A stretch of DNA of 64,000 nucleotides from Ganoderma boninense (Eukaryota; Basidiomycota; Agaricomycetes; Polyporales; Polyporaceae): positions 682,001 through 746,000 of the forward strand of contig CM035305.1 in assembly GCA_002900995.3 (NCBI GenBank), read 5' to 3'. The number at the start of each line of letters is the position of its first letter. Positions within the stretch are counted from its first letter, which is position 1. Shown here in pieces: positions 49,343-61,257 of the stretch. The notes beneath the pieces were generated by a model, which was not told the DNA's origin, did not search any database, and saw only the letters and a list, made by a program, of their open reading frames with translations. The position numbers were made by a program, and so were the translations under genes.

Positions 49343-50953
49343 CTACGTCCGTCCATCGCGATAGTCCAGCTCGTCAACGAGCGCCCTCACATCCTCCACG
49401 AACCCTTCCCGGAGCTCGGGGGTCTGATCCCACAGCTCGTCCGTGTACTCGAGACACAGCTGTAGCTTCTTGAGGCGCATACAACCTGCGTGGGCGCGTA
49501 TGCCCAGCGCCCTAGGCACGGTCTCGAGAAGCTGGGCGGTGGCCGCGAACTTGAAGCGGCGCGACGCAACCCACGGGCGATCGTCTAGTACACAGATCTC
49601 GGATAGAGAGGGACAGCACCCAGTCCCGCCGTGCTCCAACGAAGACGCAGTCGCGCGCGCGAGTCCGAGCCAGAGGGTGTCGACGGCACCTCTCCCCTTG
49701 AGACGCAGCGTGCAGAGACTCGAGAACGTCTGGAACACGCGTCGCCACGTCTCCACCGCGACCTCGTCGAGGCACCCTTCGACTTCGAGGGTGTCGACGG
49801 ACGCGACGGAGAAGATGTCCATGATCGCGACGAGGTTGTGCTCCAGGTACGAGTTTCCCGGCCAGAACTCGTTGTGGGCCATTCCGTAGTCGACGGTGAA
49901 GAGTGCCGTGCCATCGGGCCCGCCGCGGAGGGTCACCTTGAAGGGATCCCCGTCCCAGCAGCTCAGGTATACGGTGTGAAGAGAGGAGAGGAACGGCATG
50001 CGCAGCTGCGGGTCGGGGGCGAGGAGGCGCGTGATGAGAGGACCGAATTCCCCGTCGTCGAAGCAGTTGGTGAGCTCGACCGTGGTAGCCTGTGGCGCAT
50101 GCATGGCGGCGAGGAGGTCGAAGAGGATCTCGCGTTGCCCGGAGAGCTCTATAGTCTTCAGGCGGGGAAGGTCGAGGACGAGGGGTGTCGTTCGGAGTCT
50201 GGTGCGGGTCGGAGCAGGGGTTTCAAGCTCCTCCGCCAACGAGTCCAGGAGCTCTTCATCCAGGCGCAGATATTCGAGGGCCCGACATTTGCCCAAAACG
50301 TCGAGAAACTCGTCGCAGGAACTCGTCCATTTGGATCCAAGGAATGTAAGGTGGCGAAGCGGCGCATACACTGCAACGTCGCGAGGCGCTATGCAGTTCC
50401 AAAGCTCGAGAAAAGTGAGGCGGGGGACGAGGTCGTGCGTGAGTGGGACATCGAGGATTTCGTCCTCATAGTATGGACCGTGGAGCAGCAAAACTTCGAG
50501 TGTAGGCATGGGTGTGGCAAGTAACGAGGGGAGACCTTCGAGATCATACAAACGGGCGACGTCGCAATGGACCCGGAAAGCTTTGATGATCGACGCATGG
50601 CGGGCAAGAGTCGCGAAAGTGAGTTCGGGCGAGGTCGGGTGGAAGACGTCCACCATTGCCGGCGCCCCAGCGCATCGCATGAGGCAGAACTCCAACCACC
50701 TCGGACGAGAGCTGATACTAATCTCCTGCCAGAACTGGGGAGTCGAGCAGATGACGTCTCGCCACCGACGGCAGACGAGCTGGTACGGCACCGTCCAGTT
50801 GGTGTCCGACGGCATGCCCATTCTTCGAACTTCGAGGCGATGAACATTTTCAATGATTTGTACGAACAGCTCTGGGGGTAGATTGCTGATGAGTTGCCCA
50901 ATATCCGAGGGGCTGCAGTCCTCAGCTTGGGGCAGCACCTCGGTGGCAGACAT
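49343..50953 (-). CDS. F-box/LRR-like protein, tandem copy 2
   Basis: Single exon of 536 residues from MSATEVLPQAED (an ATG at 50971 is also in frame). It has ISNLPPELFVQIIENVHRL and LVCRRWRDVICSTPQFWQEI in the F-box region, then leucine-rich segments nearly parallel to copy 1 (DEILDVPLTHDLVPRL, APDPQLRMPFLSSL, FSVASVDTLEVEGCLDEV, GCMRLKKLQLCLEYTDELW). It is clearly closest to copy 1. No stop or frameshift is visible. Because all three copies share strand, size and lack of introns, unequal crossing-over is a plausible origin. Confidence 0.86.
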   Translation of the reverse strand: MSATEVLPQAEDCSPSDIGQLISNLPPELFVQIIENVHRLEVRRMGMPSDTNWTVPYQLVCRRWRDVICSTPQFWQEISISSRPRWLEFCLMRCAGAPAMVDVFHPTSPELTFATLARHASIIKAFRVHCDVARLYDLEGLPSLLATPMPTLEVLLLHGPYYEDEILDVPLTHDLVPRLTFLELWNCIAPRDVAVYAPLRHLTFLGSKWTSSCDEFLDVLGKCRALEYLRLDEELLDSLAEELETPAPTRTRLRTTPLVLDLPRLKTIELSGQREILFDLLAAMHAPQATTVELTNCFDDGEFGPLITRLLAPDPQLRMPFLSSLHTVYLSCWDGDPFKVTLRGGPDGTALFTVDYGMAHNEFWPGNSYLEHNLVAIMDIFSVASVDTLEVEGCLDEVAVETWRRVFQTFSSLCTLRLKGRGAVDTLWLGLARATASSLEHGGTGCCPSLSEICVLDDRPWVASRRFKFAATAQLLETVPRALGIRAHAGCMRLKKLQLCLEYTDELWDQTPELREGFVEDVRALVDELDYRDGRT

Positions 50954-51585
50954 TCTCAGGCTATTAGCCAAGAACGCCTTGCGTACCTAAGCAGGGATTG
51001 TCCATGAGTGCGGGGATACGTGACTATCTGCTATTTTACTCACCTGGGGACAAAGTCGAGAACTGAAGAATCAAATGGTACTAGCCTGAGCGTGACTATA
51101 GGCCGTGCCAAATGACCAACCAGCTAACCAAACCCGACAACGTTCAAAGGTTGCGAAAGCCTGAGGAGGACCAAAGACTCGGTAAGAAAGCGCAGTCACC
51201 AAGCAGTTACCGAGGTAAATTATACGGAAGGTCGAGGTGGGGGTCCTCGATATTACTCCATGGCGGTCAGAGGTCGAATGGTGGTTGCGGCGAGACCTCA
51301 GCGAGCTACACTTGAACTGACTCAGAAAGGCTGTACAGTTCCAGTTGCTTACGTCAGGCGCGCTTGCAGACAAGGCTCTACCTAGTCTTGAAAGCTTGAA
51401 GCTCGAAGACCAACCGGGGGGGAAAATTCTTAACCAATCGATTCTAACCGGCGAATAACTCATTACACTCCGCGCTGCTTGAAATAAGATGTAAGCATTA
51501 TGCATCATTCTGAACTACTTGGCAGCGAAGTTCTAAGTCACTTCCAGTACTAGTATGTAGTAGTACGAACGACGACGAGCATTAA
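50954..51585. other. Spacer between F-box copies 2 and 3
   Basis: About 630 bp with no gene. It should contain the promoter of copy 2 and the 3' UTR of copy 3. Confidence 0.5.
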
Positions 51586-53187
51586 CTATTCCGAGTCCGA
51601 GTCGGTCCGCTGATCTAGAAAAACCGTTGGTCTATGGAACAACTCCTCCATCTCTTCTAAAGCTGCATTGCCGTCCCGGTAAGCCTCCGTCCATATCTCG
51701 AGCGGGCAGTCGAGGTACAGTTTGAGCCTCCTTAGACGGGTGCCCCCAGCATCGAACCGTGCGGCCAACGCCTCGCGTACGGTCTGAAAGAGCGTAGAGG
51801 TCGCAACAAACATGAAGGGAGGGTCTTTTGGGCATTCCGTGGCGACCCTGGACAGGCGAGGACAGCACAGCGTCCCCTCGCGCTCCAGCGAGGACGCCGT
51901 CGCGCGCGCAAGGCCTGCCCAGACACCGTCGAGCGTGCCCTGCCCCTTGAGGGTGAGCGTGCGCAGCCGCGAAAACGCCTGGAACACGCGCTGCCACGTC
52001 TCGACCGAGATCGTGTCGAGGCGGCCTTCGACTTCGAGCGTGTCGACAACCCCGACGGCGAACACGTCCATGGCGGCGGCGAGCCTGGGCTCGAGGTCGA
52101 CGCTCATGCTCCGTTCCCGAAGCTTGTCGCTGCGCGTGTCGTATTCGAGGGAGAAAAGCGCGGTTCTGCGGCGGCCGCATTGGAGAGACAGCATGAAGGG
52201 GGCCTTGCCCCAGCAACTGAGGGACACGGTGCGGGGAAAGGATAGGAACCGCAGCCGTTGCTGGGGGTTGGGCGCGAGGATGTGCGTGACCTTAAGGTCG
52301 GAGGGCCTGACTCCGAAGTGGGAGCAAGTCGTGAGTTTGACTGTTAGAGCCTGCGGGGCGTGTATGATCGCGAGGAGACGGAAGAGCGATTTGGGTTCCT
52401 CGGTCAGTGCCAGGTACCGCAGGCGAGGGAGTACAAGTGGCATCGTGGGGGACCGATGGTCTGTGCTGAGGTCCATCGCCCCGTCGATGTATAGCGAGTT
52501 GAGCATTGTTTCGTCCAGAGTAAGGCTTTCAAGTGTGTGGCATTGGCCCAATAAACTGAGGAACTCGCTGTAGGAAGTTACCAACTGGCATGAGGTGAGG
52601 CTGAGAGAGCAAAGCGAAGTATAGATCGAGGTGTCACGAGGGGGCTTGCAATTACAAAGCGTGAGATGAATGAGACGAGGGAAGAGGTCATGCGTCATTG
52701 GAATGTAGGCAGGATCTTGTCCGGCGACCCCCTTGATTGAGAGGGTTGTGACGGCAGGCATCGGAGTGGTGAGCCAGGAAGGGAGACACTCCTCCAGGGA
52801 GGCAGTGGAGGAATAAATGTAACACTGCCCAATGGACTGTGCATGGCGACGGAGCGTCGCATACGTCTCTTCTGGCCAGACAGGAAGTAAGACGTGTACC
52901 GACGCCCGTGTGCCAGCGCATCGCGTCAAGGAGAATTCGAGCCACTTCGTATTTCTCCAGATGAATATCTCCTGCCACAATCGAGGGGTCGAGTAGATGA
53001 CATCTCGCCAACGGCGGCAGACGAGCTGGTATGGGACTGTCCAGTCCCTGTCCCATGGGGGAATGCCTTTCCGAACGAGGCGGTAAACGTCTCCAAGAAC
53101 TTGCACGAATAGCTCTGGGGGTACACTCTTGAGGGATGGCGCGTCATTCGGGACACTGCGACTGTGTGCTTCAGACGGATCTGCCAT
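51586..53187 (-). CDS. F-box/LRR-like protein, tandem copy 3 (most diverged)
   Basis: Single exon of 533 residues from MADPSEAHSRSVPNDAPS (an in-frame start at 53238 is possible). The F-box core LKSVPPELFVQVLGDVYRL and LVCRRWRDVIYSTPRLWQEI match copies 1 and 2, but the middle leucine-rich part is much more diverged. The motif VDTLEVEGRLDTISVETWQRVFQAF is again shared, and the C-terminus carries an extra tail (EELFHRPTVFLDQRTDSDSE). The higher divergence suggests this is the oldest branch of the array. The frame is intact. Confidence 0.85.
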   Translation of the reverse strand: MADPSEAHSRSVPNDAPSLKSVPPELFVQVLGDVYRLVRKGIPPWDRDWTVPYQLVCRRWRDVIYSTPRLWQEIFIWRNTKWLEFSLTRCAGTRASVHVLLPVWPEETYATLRRHAQSIGQCYIYSSTASLEECLPSWLTTPMPAVTTLSIKGVAGQDPAYIPMTHDLFPRLIHLTLCNCKPPRDTSIYTSLCSLSLTSCQLVTSYSEFLSLLGQCHTLESLTLDETMLNSLYIDGAMDLSTDHRSPTMPLVLPRLRYLALTEEPKSLFRLLAIIHAPQALTVKLTTCSHFGVRPSDLKVTHILAPNPQQRLRFLSFPRTVSLSCWGKAPFMLSLQCGRRRTALFSLEYDTRSDKLRERSMSVDLEPRLAAAMDVFAVGVVDTLEVEGRLDTISVETWQRVFQAFSRLRTLTLKGQGTLDGVWAGLARATASSLEREGTLCCPRLSRVATECPKDPPFMFVATSTLFQTVREALAARFDAGGTRLRRLKLYLDCPLEIWTEAYRDGNAALEEMEELFHRPTVFLDQRTDSDSE

Positions 53188-53909
53188 CTCCTGGTTACTT
53201 GAAGGTCGAGCCTCGTCGGTTTGAAAGACACAATGCAAATCCCTGGCGAATCAGAGGGCTGTAGAGACTCCAGATTAGCCTCTGGAATGAGACAGCTCAT
53301 GAGGCGAGCGCCCCTTACCTGTGGTGGATCACGCTTGGGCCGTTCACCCGAGCGATGAAGAAGTTCGACTGGCGACGATGCTGGTCATCAATGGCATGAA
53401 GATGCACAAATCGTGAAAGGACGTACAGGGAAGGATGTGGTCAGAAACAGCTGGCGTTGTTTGTATTTGGTTGTCGCAGGCCCGTGTTGTGCCCTCCGAA
53501 TGCTGTAATAGTTACGACATCAGGTGGCCTGGCAATCAAACGGGTCAAGACGAGCCAAGCGCTTTAGTTCTGATGTGTAGACACCCCACCTAGACGAGAG
53601 GCCACCTGTAGGATAGTCAACGGTTCCTACTCTATCGGCGCAAACGTATCACAGCAGCTGCTGAAGCCATACACCCACCGGATGAAGGGAGACCTCATAC
53701 CTCATGTGGTAGCTTGAGGCCACATACGATTCCAAGATTGTGAATTCGTTCCAAAGTACATGATCAGTAGACTATAATAATACACGTACGCGACGCCGAC
53801 AATCCGAGAGTATCATCTGCAATATAAGTAAAGAAGAAAGAGTCCGCACGGGAGGCCTTAAGTTACCGGTTACCGGGTCAACGACAAGGAGGTATCAGCT
53901 TGAACACGT
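53188..53909. other. Spacer between F-box copy 3 and the sterol-transfer gene
   Basis: About 720 bp holding the promoter of copy 3 and the 3' UTR of the next minus-strand gene. Nothing else was recognised. Confidence 0.5.
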
Positions 53910-56900
53910 CTACTCGAGCTGTTCGAGCGGCTTCAAGCTCTGGCGGAGGTCGGATATGCGCTGCTCTATCAAGTCCAACTGCGTCGTGATCGCCCCAATC
54001 TCTTCTCGCAAATCCCCACCCCCCGTCCGCGGGGCGAGGGGCGGGACTGCACCACCAGGCCCACCCGCGCCAATGGCACCGCGCGTCGAGAGCATCTCCT
54101 CCCAGAGCCCGGTGACGATGCCCTGGACCCATTTCTCGCGCTCCTCCATCTTGCGCATCTCCTTGCGCCGCCCGACGTCCTCGCGGTTGCCCATGAGCGT
54201 GAGCGTCCAGACGTTAGAGATGATGAGGAACGCGATGACGAAGTAGAGGATCGTCGTCGACGACGACTGGTCCCACGCGTCCGTGATGAGCTCGATCGCG
54301 CCCTCGGTCGACTGCTTCGCGACCTTGAATGCGCCCTCGAAGGTGTCGTACGCCCACTGGAGGCTGCGCTGGTTGCGCTCGTGCTCGCGCTCCTTGCGCG
54401 CCTCCTCATCCGACGGTGGTCGTGTCGGTGTTGAGGGTACGAGGACCTCGGTCACGACCGCGGCTGTCTCCTCGACAGCGGCAACATCGACCCCTTCTGG
54501 GACGAACTCGGCACGGTGCTCGTGGATGTAATCGCGCATGGCCTTTTCAAGGTCGACGTGGTACGTCTTCTGGCCGTCGATGCACGACTTCTCGATGATC
54601 CCTGCAACGCGTCGTCGGTGTGAAGGACAGCGGAGGAGGTGGGAGGGAAGGCGAGGAGAATACGCGGAGAAGATCGAGTGAATACTCACCTCTGATGAAA
54701 CTGCGCCCGGTCCACTCCACCTGCGTCGTCACTAGCACCCTGCTCGCCACGTCACTCGCCCACGTTATGCACGTCTTCGTTTTGACCGAGAACACCCCGC
54801 CGCTCGGCACCTCCGGTGTGCGCGTCGTCGTGAGCATGGTCACGAACGTCTCGAAGTCGCACACCACCATCTCGTCCCGGAGCTCGCACCGCGTCTGCTT
54901 CGGACCGATACTTGCGTTCAGCGGCTTGATGTACGTCATGTTGCGCGCGAGCAGCTTCGAACCCTCCGTCGGTATCCAGTCCGAGATCTGAATGTCTATT
55001 GACGAGAAGATGAGCCATCGTGATGACGCGCACTACTCGGGTCCGGGGACGCACCTAATAGTTTTTGATTCTCACGCATGAAGTCCTTCATGAACCCGCT
55101 CGAGAACATGAGATTGTAGATCTTCTCCGGAGTCCCAGGGAAGACGGCGTCCATGGCCGTCTCGGGGTAATGTCCGCCAGAATTACTGCACTCGCATTGC
55201 GTGATCTTGTTTCTTGCTGGACCCTTCTTCGCGGGCGCGCCGGTACCGTTCACCAGCCTGCCGTCTGCGACGCTGCCCTCTTCCTCCAGGGATCCCCTGG
55301 GGCTGACGCGCTGCGAGCCCATTGACGAGTCTTCGGGGCGAGCAAGGCGCCAGACGTTGTGGAGGACGTCGAACGTGGTGTCGCGAGAGAGGAAGGAGGT
55401 GAAGGTGTATTTGGCGGTCCGCGTCGAGAGCTGGATCGCGTTTGGGATCACGAACGCTGTCATCCGCTTCTCAAGCGAGATCACCTCGTACATCGGGATG
55501 GAGAGCTGTGCACCGACACGTCACCAGTGCCATTAGACGTGATCGACGGCGGGCGGGTAACAAACAGGACAGTCAGCACCCAGCAAGCAAGCGTGCACAG
55601 CGACGACGGCCACTTACATCTGTGATCCACCCGAAAATGTTCGCGTGGAAGCAGACGTGGTTCTCCGAGATGTACAGCCGGCCCTGGATCAGGATCTCCC
55701 GCTGCAGCGCGCATCCATAGTCTGAAACGAGACATATGTCAGAGATTGCGGATGGTCGTCGCGCACAGGACTGGTGATGGGGACAGGGACAGGGACCGGG
55801 CGGTGGGCATGTGGGCACTCACCCTCAATGAGGTAATCGCCCTCGGGCACGCTGGCGAACAGCTCGTGGAAGTCCTGGTTGCGCTTGTTGCTCGCGACCG
55901 CGAACCCGGTCACAGGGATGTCCTCGGGGTCGAGGTCGAGCTCGTCGCTCTCGTCCGAGCCCTCGCTGTCCGAGCCTTCGGTGTGGAACGACCCCGCGTC
56001 CGAGTACACGCTTGCCGCCCGCCCGTTGGCCGGCGAGCCTGCCCGCGAGCGCCCCGAGCGCGGGGTGACAGGGCGGTCGTACGAGCTGCGTCCGCGTGCG
56101 GCGACAGAAGACGTCTCGGCAGGCGAGGGGGCGATAGGAGGGATGGTCATGGCCGGGTGCGCCATGACGAGGCCCGAAGCGGCAAGAGCAGAGGCAAGGC
56201 CGCCCGCAGCAGTAGGCTTCCGCGGCGTGCCCCGGCCAGGCACCGGTGCAGATGCGGACGGGGCGGCCGCCACTGTTGCCGAACGCGGGACCCCCGGTGT
56301 GGACGCACTCACCGGTGTGCTCGCGTTCGACGTCCGGCGCCATGGGCTCCGTTTCGGCTTCGCGCTGCCCACAGAGCTGATGGACGCCGCGTCCGAGTCG
56401 CCGGGGACGTGCAGCGATGAGAACGTAGGCGCCGTGGAGCTCGTCGGGATGAGCGCGATTGTGGGGATGTCCTGCTGCAGCGTCATTCCCGTGGGCGACT
56501 CCACGAAAGCCGGTGGTGTGTGCGGAGCGGAGAGCGAGCGTTCGTGTCGCGACGAGCCTGAGGGCGGCGGCTGCGAGCTCGGAGGGGCGGGGGGCGGGTC
56601 GCGGGACGGGAGCATGATACTCAGCTTGCTGCGAATCGACTTGTTCGATGCCTGGTGTTTCAGCTCCTTCGTGGGCTGCAGACGGCCATCCTCCGAGACC
56701 GTCACCGCGCGCGGGTGGTTCGCGCTGCGTTTGCTGGAGGAGCTGCCATGCGACTGGGCCTGGCCGCGAACGTTGTCCGAGGAGCGAGAAGCCTGGAGAG
56801 AATGGGAAGAATGAGCGGGGGGCATGTTAACGAACGTGGTGGTTGCTGGCGTGGGTGTTGGGAGGCCGTCGTCAGAAGAATGGTGGGAGGCGGGGAGGGG

Positions 56901-57314
56901 CATCGGGCTGGGCATGGGGGCGGTAGCGGCAGGAAGCGATTGGATGCGTCTACGCGCGCCTTCTGCACTGTCGTCGGAAGAAGGCTGACCGGACTCGGAC
57001 GGCGCCCGCGATGTCGAAGGCTCAGGGAGGGGAATGCTAGACCCGCTAACACTTGGAGAAGGGGGAATGACGGTTACGTTGAGGCCGCTGAGGCCCGAAT
57101 CTTCACTCTCGTAGTTTATAGAAGGCGGTGGGACTGCGGCGCCGTTGCCGCTGCGATGCTCATGCTCTTTGACACTTTTTGAGGAACTAGTCGAGCTGAC
57201 ACTGATGGACGGCCCGCGACTGGTGGGGGTTGATTGAGGGGACGAATTTGCGCTCGAATGCCGCGAGTGCGAGCTCGAGGACTTTACCAGCTTCGACAAG
57301 AAGCTCGGTGCCAT
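53910..57314 (-). CDS. GRAM and VASt domain membrane protein, Lam/Ysp-type sterol transfer
   Basis: Five exons (55823-57314, 55618-55721, 55055-55505, 54690-54995, 53910-54601) give 1014 residues, all in phase. A long disordered Ser/Pro-rich N-terminus (about 1-470) leads to a GRAM domain (NQDFHELFASVPEGDYLIE, GRLYISENHVCFHANIFGW, EVISLEKRMTAFVIPNAIQ; about 475-590). A VASt/StART-like domain follows (AMDAVFPGTPEKIYNLMF, ISDWIPTEGSKLLARNMTYI, VEWTGRSFIRGIIEKSC; about 660-810), then one transmembrane helix (TTILYFVIAFLIISNVWTL) and a C-terminal coiled coil. This order is that of yeast Lam/Ysp proteins, which move sterol between plasma membrane and ER at contact sites. Tip orientation and exact sub-family are inferred. 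The gene looks intact. Confidence 0.92.
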
Positions 57315-59196
57315 TCAAATATGAGGGCCTCACCGACTATATGCGTTGCTCTCGCGGACTCCCTGCCCACACAGAACGCCTGCTATACTCTCGAATTGAT
57401 TTGAGGGACCTGTATGCGGTGTGCTCGGCGTTGAGTGGACGTACGTCTTCCCACGGGCTATGCAGTGATCAAGAGCGATCGATCCGGGACGAGAAACGGA
57501 GTACCGAGGATGCCCTGAGCGTGAAGAGAAGCCTGGGGAAGCGTGGACGAGCACGACGAGCAGCGTGGATGGTGGGGGGTGGGGAGATGAGAGGAGCATC
57601 ACGCCGCGGCGAAAGCCTGTTGTCCCCGCAGCTGCGCTCAACGGACGACGAAGATCTCCCAAAATCCAATTCCCGCCAGCAGATCGTCTACGGCGAGCCC
57701 AAGTCTGACAGGAGTTCCATTCGAAACTCGACACCTGTTCATCATACACATTGACCATAGGAAAAACAACATATTCAAGAATAATGCCAATCCCATAGAT
57801 ATGGCCCCTCCGGGCGATCCTGGTCACTGGCATGCGGATATATCTATATTTTCATGATGTGCCGGTGCATTTGTGGATACTTCCACCTTGCACAGCGGAA
57901 AAAAATCCTGTTGCCAATACTGATATGCATCGCGCTTCGTGCGGGCTTACGCCCGCCCTCGCGCGATTTTATCCTTCCCAATGCATGCGAAGGCTGTCAC
58001 GGCAAATCATACAGTAGTGCACTGCGCTCACAACTGAGTTCTGCGCCTGAACTTAAGCAACTGCCTACTTTCGCATGCTAATGGCAACTCCTTCAGAAAG
58101 TCTCACTCGCGGAGGTCGAAGTGGGCAGCTAAAACATCTAAGCCATGCTAAGAATCGGTTGAGAAAATGCGAGCTCGAAGAATGCTTGGAACTGGTTTGG
58201 AAGGCCGTACGAGGTCACTGGCACTGGAATGGTAAGTGCCAGGGGTCCGTTTGATGTGATTTCCCGATGCAGCATGTTCCACGTTTTGATGGCACCGTTT
58301 ACATGGACTCGTATTTACTGCAAGGTAGACCCGGTTCACTCACGTGACCAGGAATATCAGAAGAGAGGCAGTTATCCGCAGTTATCCGTACCATGGTCTG
58401 CGAAGTCGCATGACGTCGCGATTGTGGAGGTTTCGCACAACGTGTGCGATACGCTTGGCTGGCGCCATATGCATACTCCGAGTCCGAAGCATATCGGAAA
58501 CACCGGCTTCGCGAGGTCGAGGCCTTGCTGGAGCTTCTAAGTTAGAAACCCTTCCATAAGCCAATGAACCAAAGCTTCGACACACAAATACCAATAATGA
58601 AATGTCGGCACCAACATCTCGAGGCCAGTGAGCATGTGACATGCATGTACTTTCTTGAGTACCTTAAGCCTTCAGCAAAAGGTAAGTCCAAGCATCATAC
58701 ACGCCTCAACGGGAGATGAAACGGAGAGACACTACGCGCCCGGGCGTAAATGTATTGCAAGAGTGCTAGTAAGAATATGCGTACGCGTACAACACAGTCC
58801 TCTAAGGGTCAGAGTGGGGATGCTACACACCGTGCCAGGTGCTGGCATTACACTGTACAATACTTTTCCGCCCGTTGGCGTTCCCACGCGCATGGACGAC
58901 AGGCAGGCAGACTGGCAGACATAAAACGAGGGGAGTGGCGGCAAAGGGCTGGGAACGAAAGGAGCGATGATGCGGGCCATCCGCGAAGCGATCCGTGAAT
59001 CCGGGGGAGGGTAAGCGGCGAGAGGGAAAGAGGAGAGAGAGAGAAGCGGAGATGACATGTGTAGCAGGCAGCGGGATAACGAGAGTGCGAGGGCGGCAGC
59101 TGAGGACGAGGGTCCACGAAAGCAGCGCAGGAAGAGTTGCAAGGACGAAAGCATGGGGTGGTCTTCAGACCTAGGCAAGTCGGCGGAGCGGGAGGC
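57315..59196. other. Intergenic region
   Basis: About 1.9 kb upstream of the Lam-type gene and downstream of the kinase-like gene. No supported gene was seen. A short direct repeat, CAGTTATCCG, occurs twice at about 58369-58390. A 6-bp palindrome, GCGGGCTTACGCCCGC, occurs near 57939. A purine-rich tract lies at about 59010-59060. Confidence 0.45.
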
Positions 59197-60270
59197 CTAA
59201 TCCGCGATCTTCACAGGTAATGGCTGGCCGTCGTACAGTTCGCGCTCCTCGATCCACTCGAGGAGGTCTTCGCGCGTCAGCTCCGCATGCATACGCGCCA
59301 GGTCCGGGTCCGTCCCCTTCGGCGCGCGGGCGACGAGCTCGTCGAAGCCTTCCAGCGCCCACTCGATCGGGATGGTGGTGTTCAGGAACTCGACGGTGGC
59401 TGGCCGGCCGGGCGCCCGGGAAAAGCAAAACCGAGCAACCATGAAGTCAGCGTTACGGGCGGACGGAACAGATCACACACCGGGCAGCCAGGCGGCAGCG
59501 ACGACGCACGCCCAATAGACTTCTTCGCACCCCACTGCCTTGCTGTGCGGCTGTGGCGCGTAGAACTCTATAGGTGCGCTGAGGTGGCACACATGCTCGA
59601 TTGCGGTGTCGAAGCCAACGAGCACTGGCGCATGGTCGCCGTCCCGGACGACTATATGCGCCTCATTGAACGCTCCGTGGTGCACGCCCGCCTTGTGGAC
59701 CGCCAGGAGCGCACTCACGACCTTCTTCCTAGCAGTGGGTAGAAGGAGTTCGCGCGGGGAGTTCGTGATTGAGATTCGAGATGGGACGCACCTGAAGTCG
59801 ATCGTAGACGTGTACAGCGACTGCTGCATTGCCGCGCCCTCATATGTGAGTACGAGGCAAGCCCGCTCTTCCCCCTCGGTCTTCCTAACGAAAAGGCCGA
59901 CAAACGTCGGCACACAGCGGCCCTGCAAGGCGGCAAGTCCCCCTCTGTACAGCTCTGCCTCCCGGTGCAGGGCCTGGACAGACGTCTTGCCGTGCGCGAG
60001 CTTGCAAACGACGTCCGCATTGCGGTGCCGTCGTCCGTCCACTGAGAGTGTACCCCGGTACACCTTGGTGTCGCCCTCATGCAAGAAGTCCGAGACGTCG
60101 ATCGAATACCGGGCATCCTGCAAATCTCCAGGTGGCGTATGGACCGCTTCGAAAGTGTCAACGGTGGTAAAGCCTAATGGTTCCGCGCCCTCTTCCGCGC
60201 CTGCGGGGGTCCTGTCGTCGCACGCCGGTGCGAGAAGGAGAAGGGAGGCCGGGAGCTCGAGACGAGCCAT
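59197..60270 (-). CDS. Protein-kinase-like protein with degenerate catalytic loop
   Basis: Three exons (59792-60270, 59479-59728, 59197-59388) give 306 residues, with the last junction (GTGTGA donor, GTCGAG acceptor) less certain. An N-lobe-like segment has KVYRGTLSVDG, VVCKLAHGK (candidate ATP lysine) and VQALHREAELYRGGLAALQG. The C-lobe has VVSALLAVHKAGVHHGAFNEAHIVV, where the usual HxDxxxxN is HHGAFNEAH. The catalytic Asp is therefore replaced by Ala, and the DFG position reads VGFD. Proteins like this are frequent in agaricomycete genomes as kinase-like or aminoglycoside-phosphotransferase-like folds. From the missing Asp I infer little or no kinase activity. A binding or scaffold role is possible. 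The C-terminus ELYDGQPLPVKIAD gives no clue. Confidence 0.72.
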
Positions 60271-61257
60271 GGCGGAGAGAAAGGGGGTAGAGGGATGGGG
60301 GGGGCGCTGAGGCCTATTAGGGGCGTCGGTGGACGATGCCAGCAGGGCGATTGTCGTACTCGGTTGGGACCACGGAGTTCATATAAGGACCTCGTAGCTC
60401 CCGAAACGTCACAGTACGAGCTGCTGACGCTCGCGCTGTTGCGCCGGTACACGGACACGTGACCGTGTAAGCCCGAGTTGACCCGTGACAATATCAAAGT
60501 GCTCTGCTCCAAGCTTGTTTCCTGCGTTTCCACGGCACCAATCCAGTAAGTACTACGTACCTTGGCGGACATCCGGGTATCCCGCTCTCGGGAATGGTTA
60601 TCTCGCCATTACATATCAACGAGACCCATTGGTGAGCAGCACATCGTCTCAGGACACTCGCCATTGATGAGTGTGCCAGGATATTTCGTACGACCTACCC
60701 AAGTCGGTTACTTTCGAGCCCAAGCCACAGTGGGTCCCGGTCAGACCCAGAAATGCTCGCACGTCTATTCGACATCTATTCCTCGTCACACCTGCCGAAA
60801 GTATTTTCATATCGGCTTCTCACGCTCGACCCCGAGTGGTGATAGAATGTGCATATACATCGTCTGCTTCCGCTCAAGATCCCTCTTCATACTTATTCTC
60901 GACAATTTAGTAAGCTTCTTTCTCTCAACCTTCTCGGATCCTGCGTGAGACTTCCTTCTGCATGGCCGTGCTATTCCCCTTTAAACATAGCTAACGCACT
61001 CATGCAGAGTATGCGGCACCAGACATCCCTGAACTCAGCAAAAACCTTCAGGCCACAGTGGCCATGGCCACGAGACCTCCAGCACAGTAAGCACCCGCTT
61101 CTCCTCCTCCCATGGGCTCGTAGCTAAGAAAAGCAGGCAGCTGGGGCATATAACTTGCGAAGCACGCACCGAGCTCGCTCCCTGAACGCTCCCGAGCACT
61201 CCACACTTCCCCGCGCACACCCAAAGCACCGCAGCACTCAGACACGTAACCAACCCC
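60271..61257. promoter_or_regulatory. Divergent intergenic region
   Basis: About 1 kb between the kinase-like gene (-) and the dienelactone hydrolase gene (+). CTCC/CACC-rich sequence lies at 61085-61250 before the rightward start. No gene was recognised. Confidence 0.45.
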
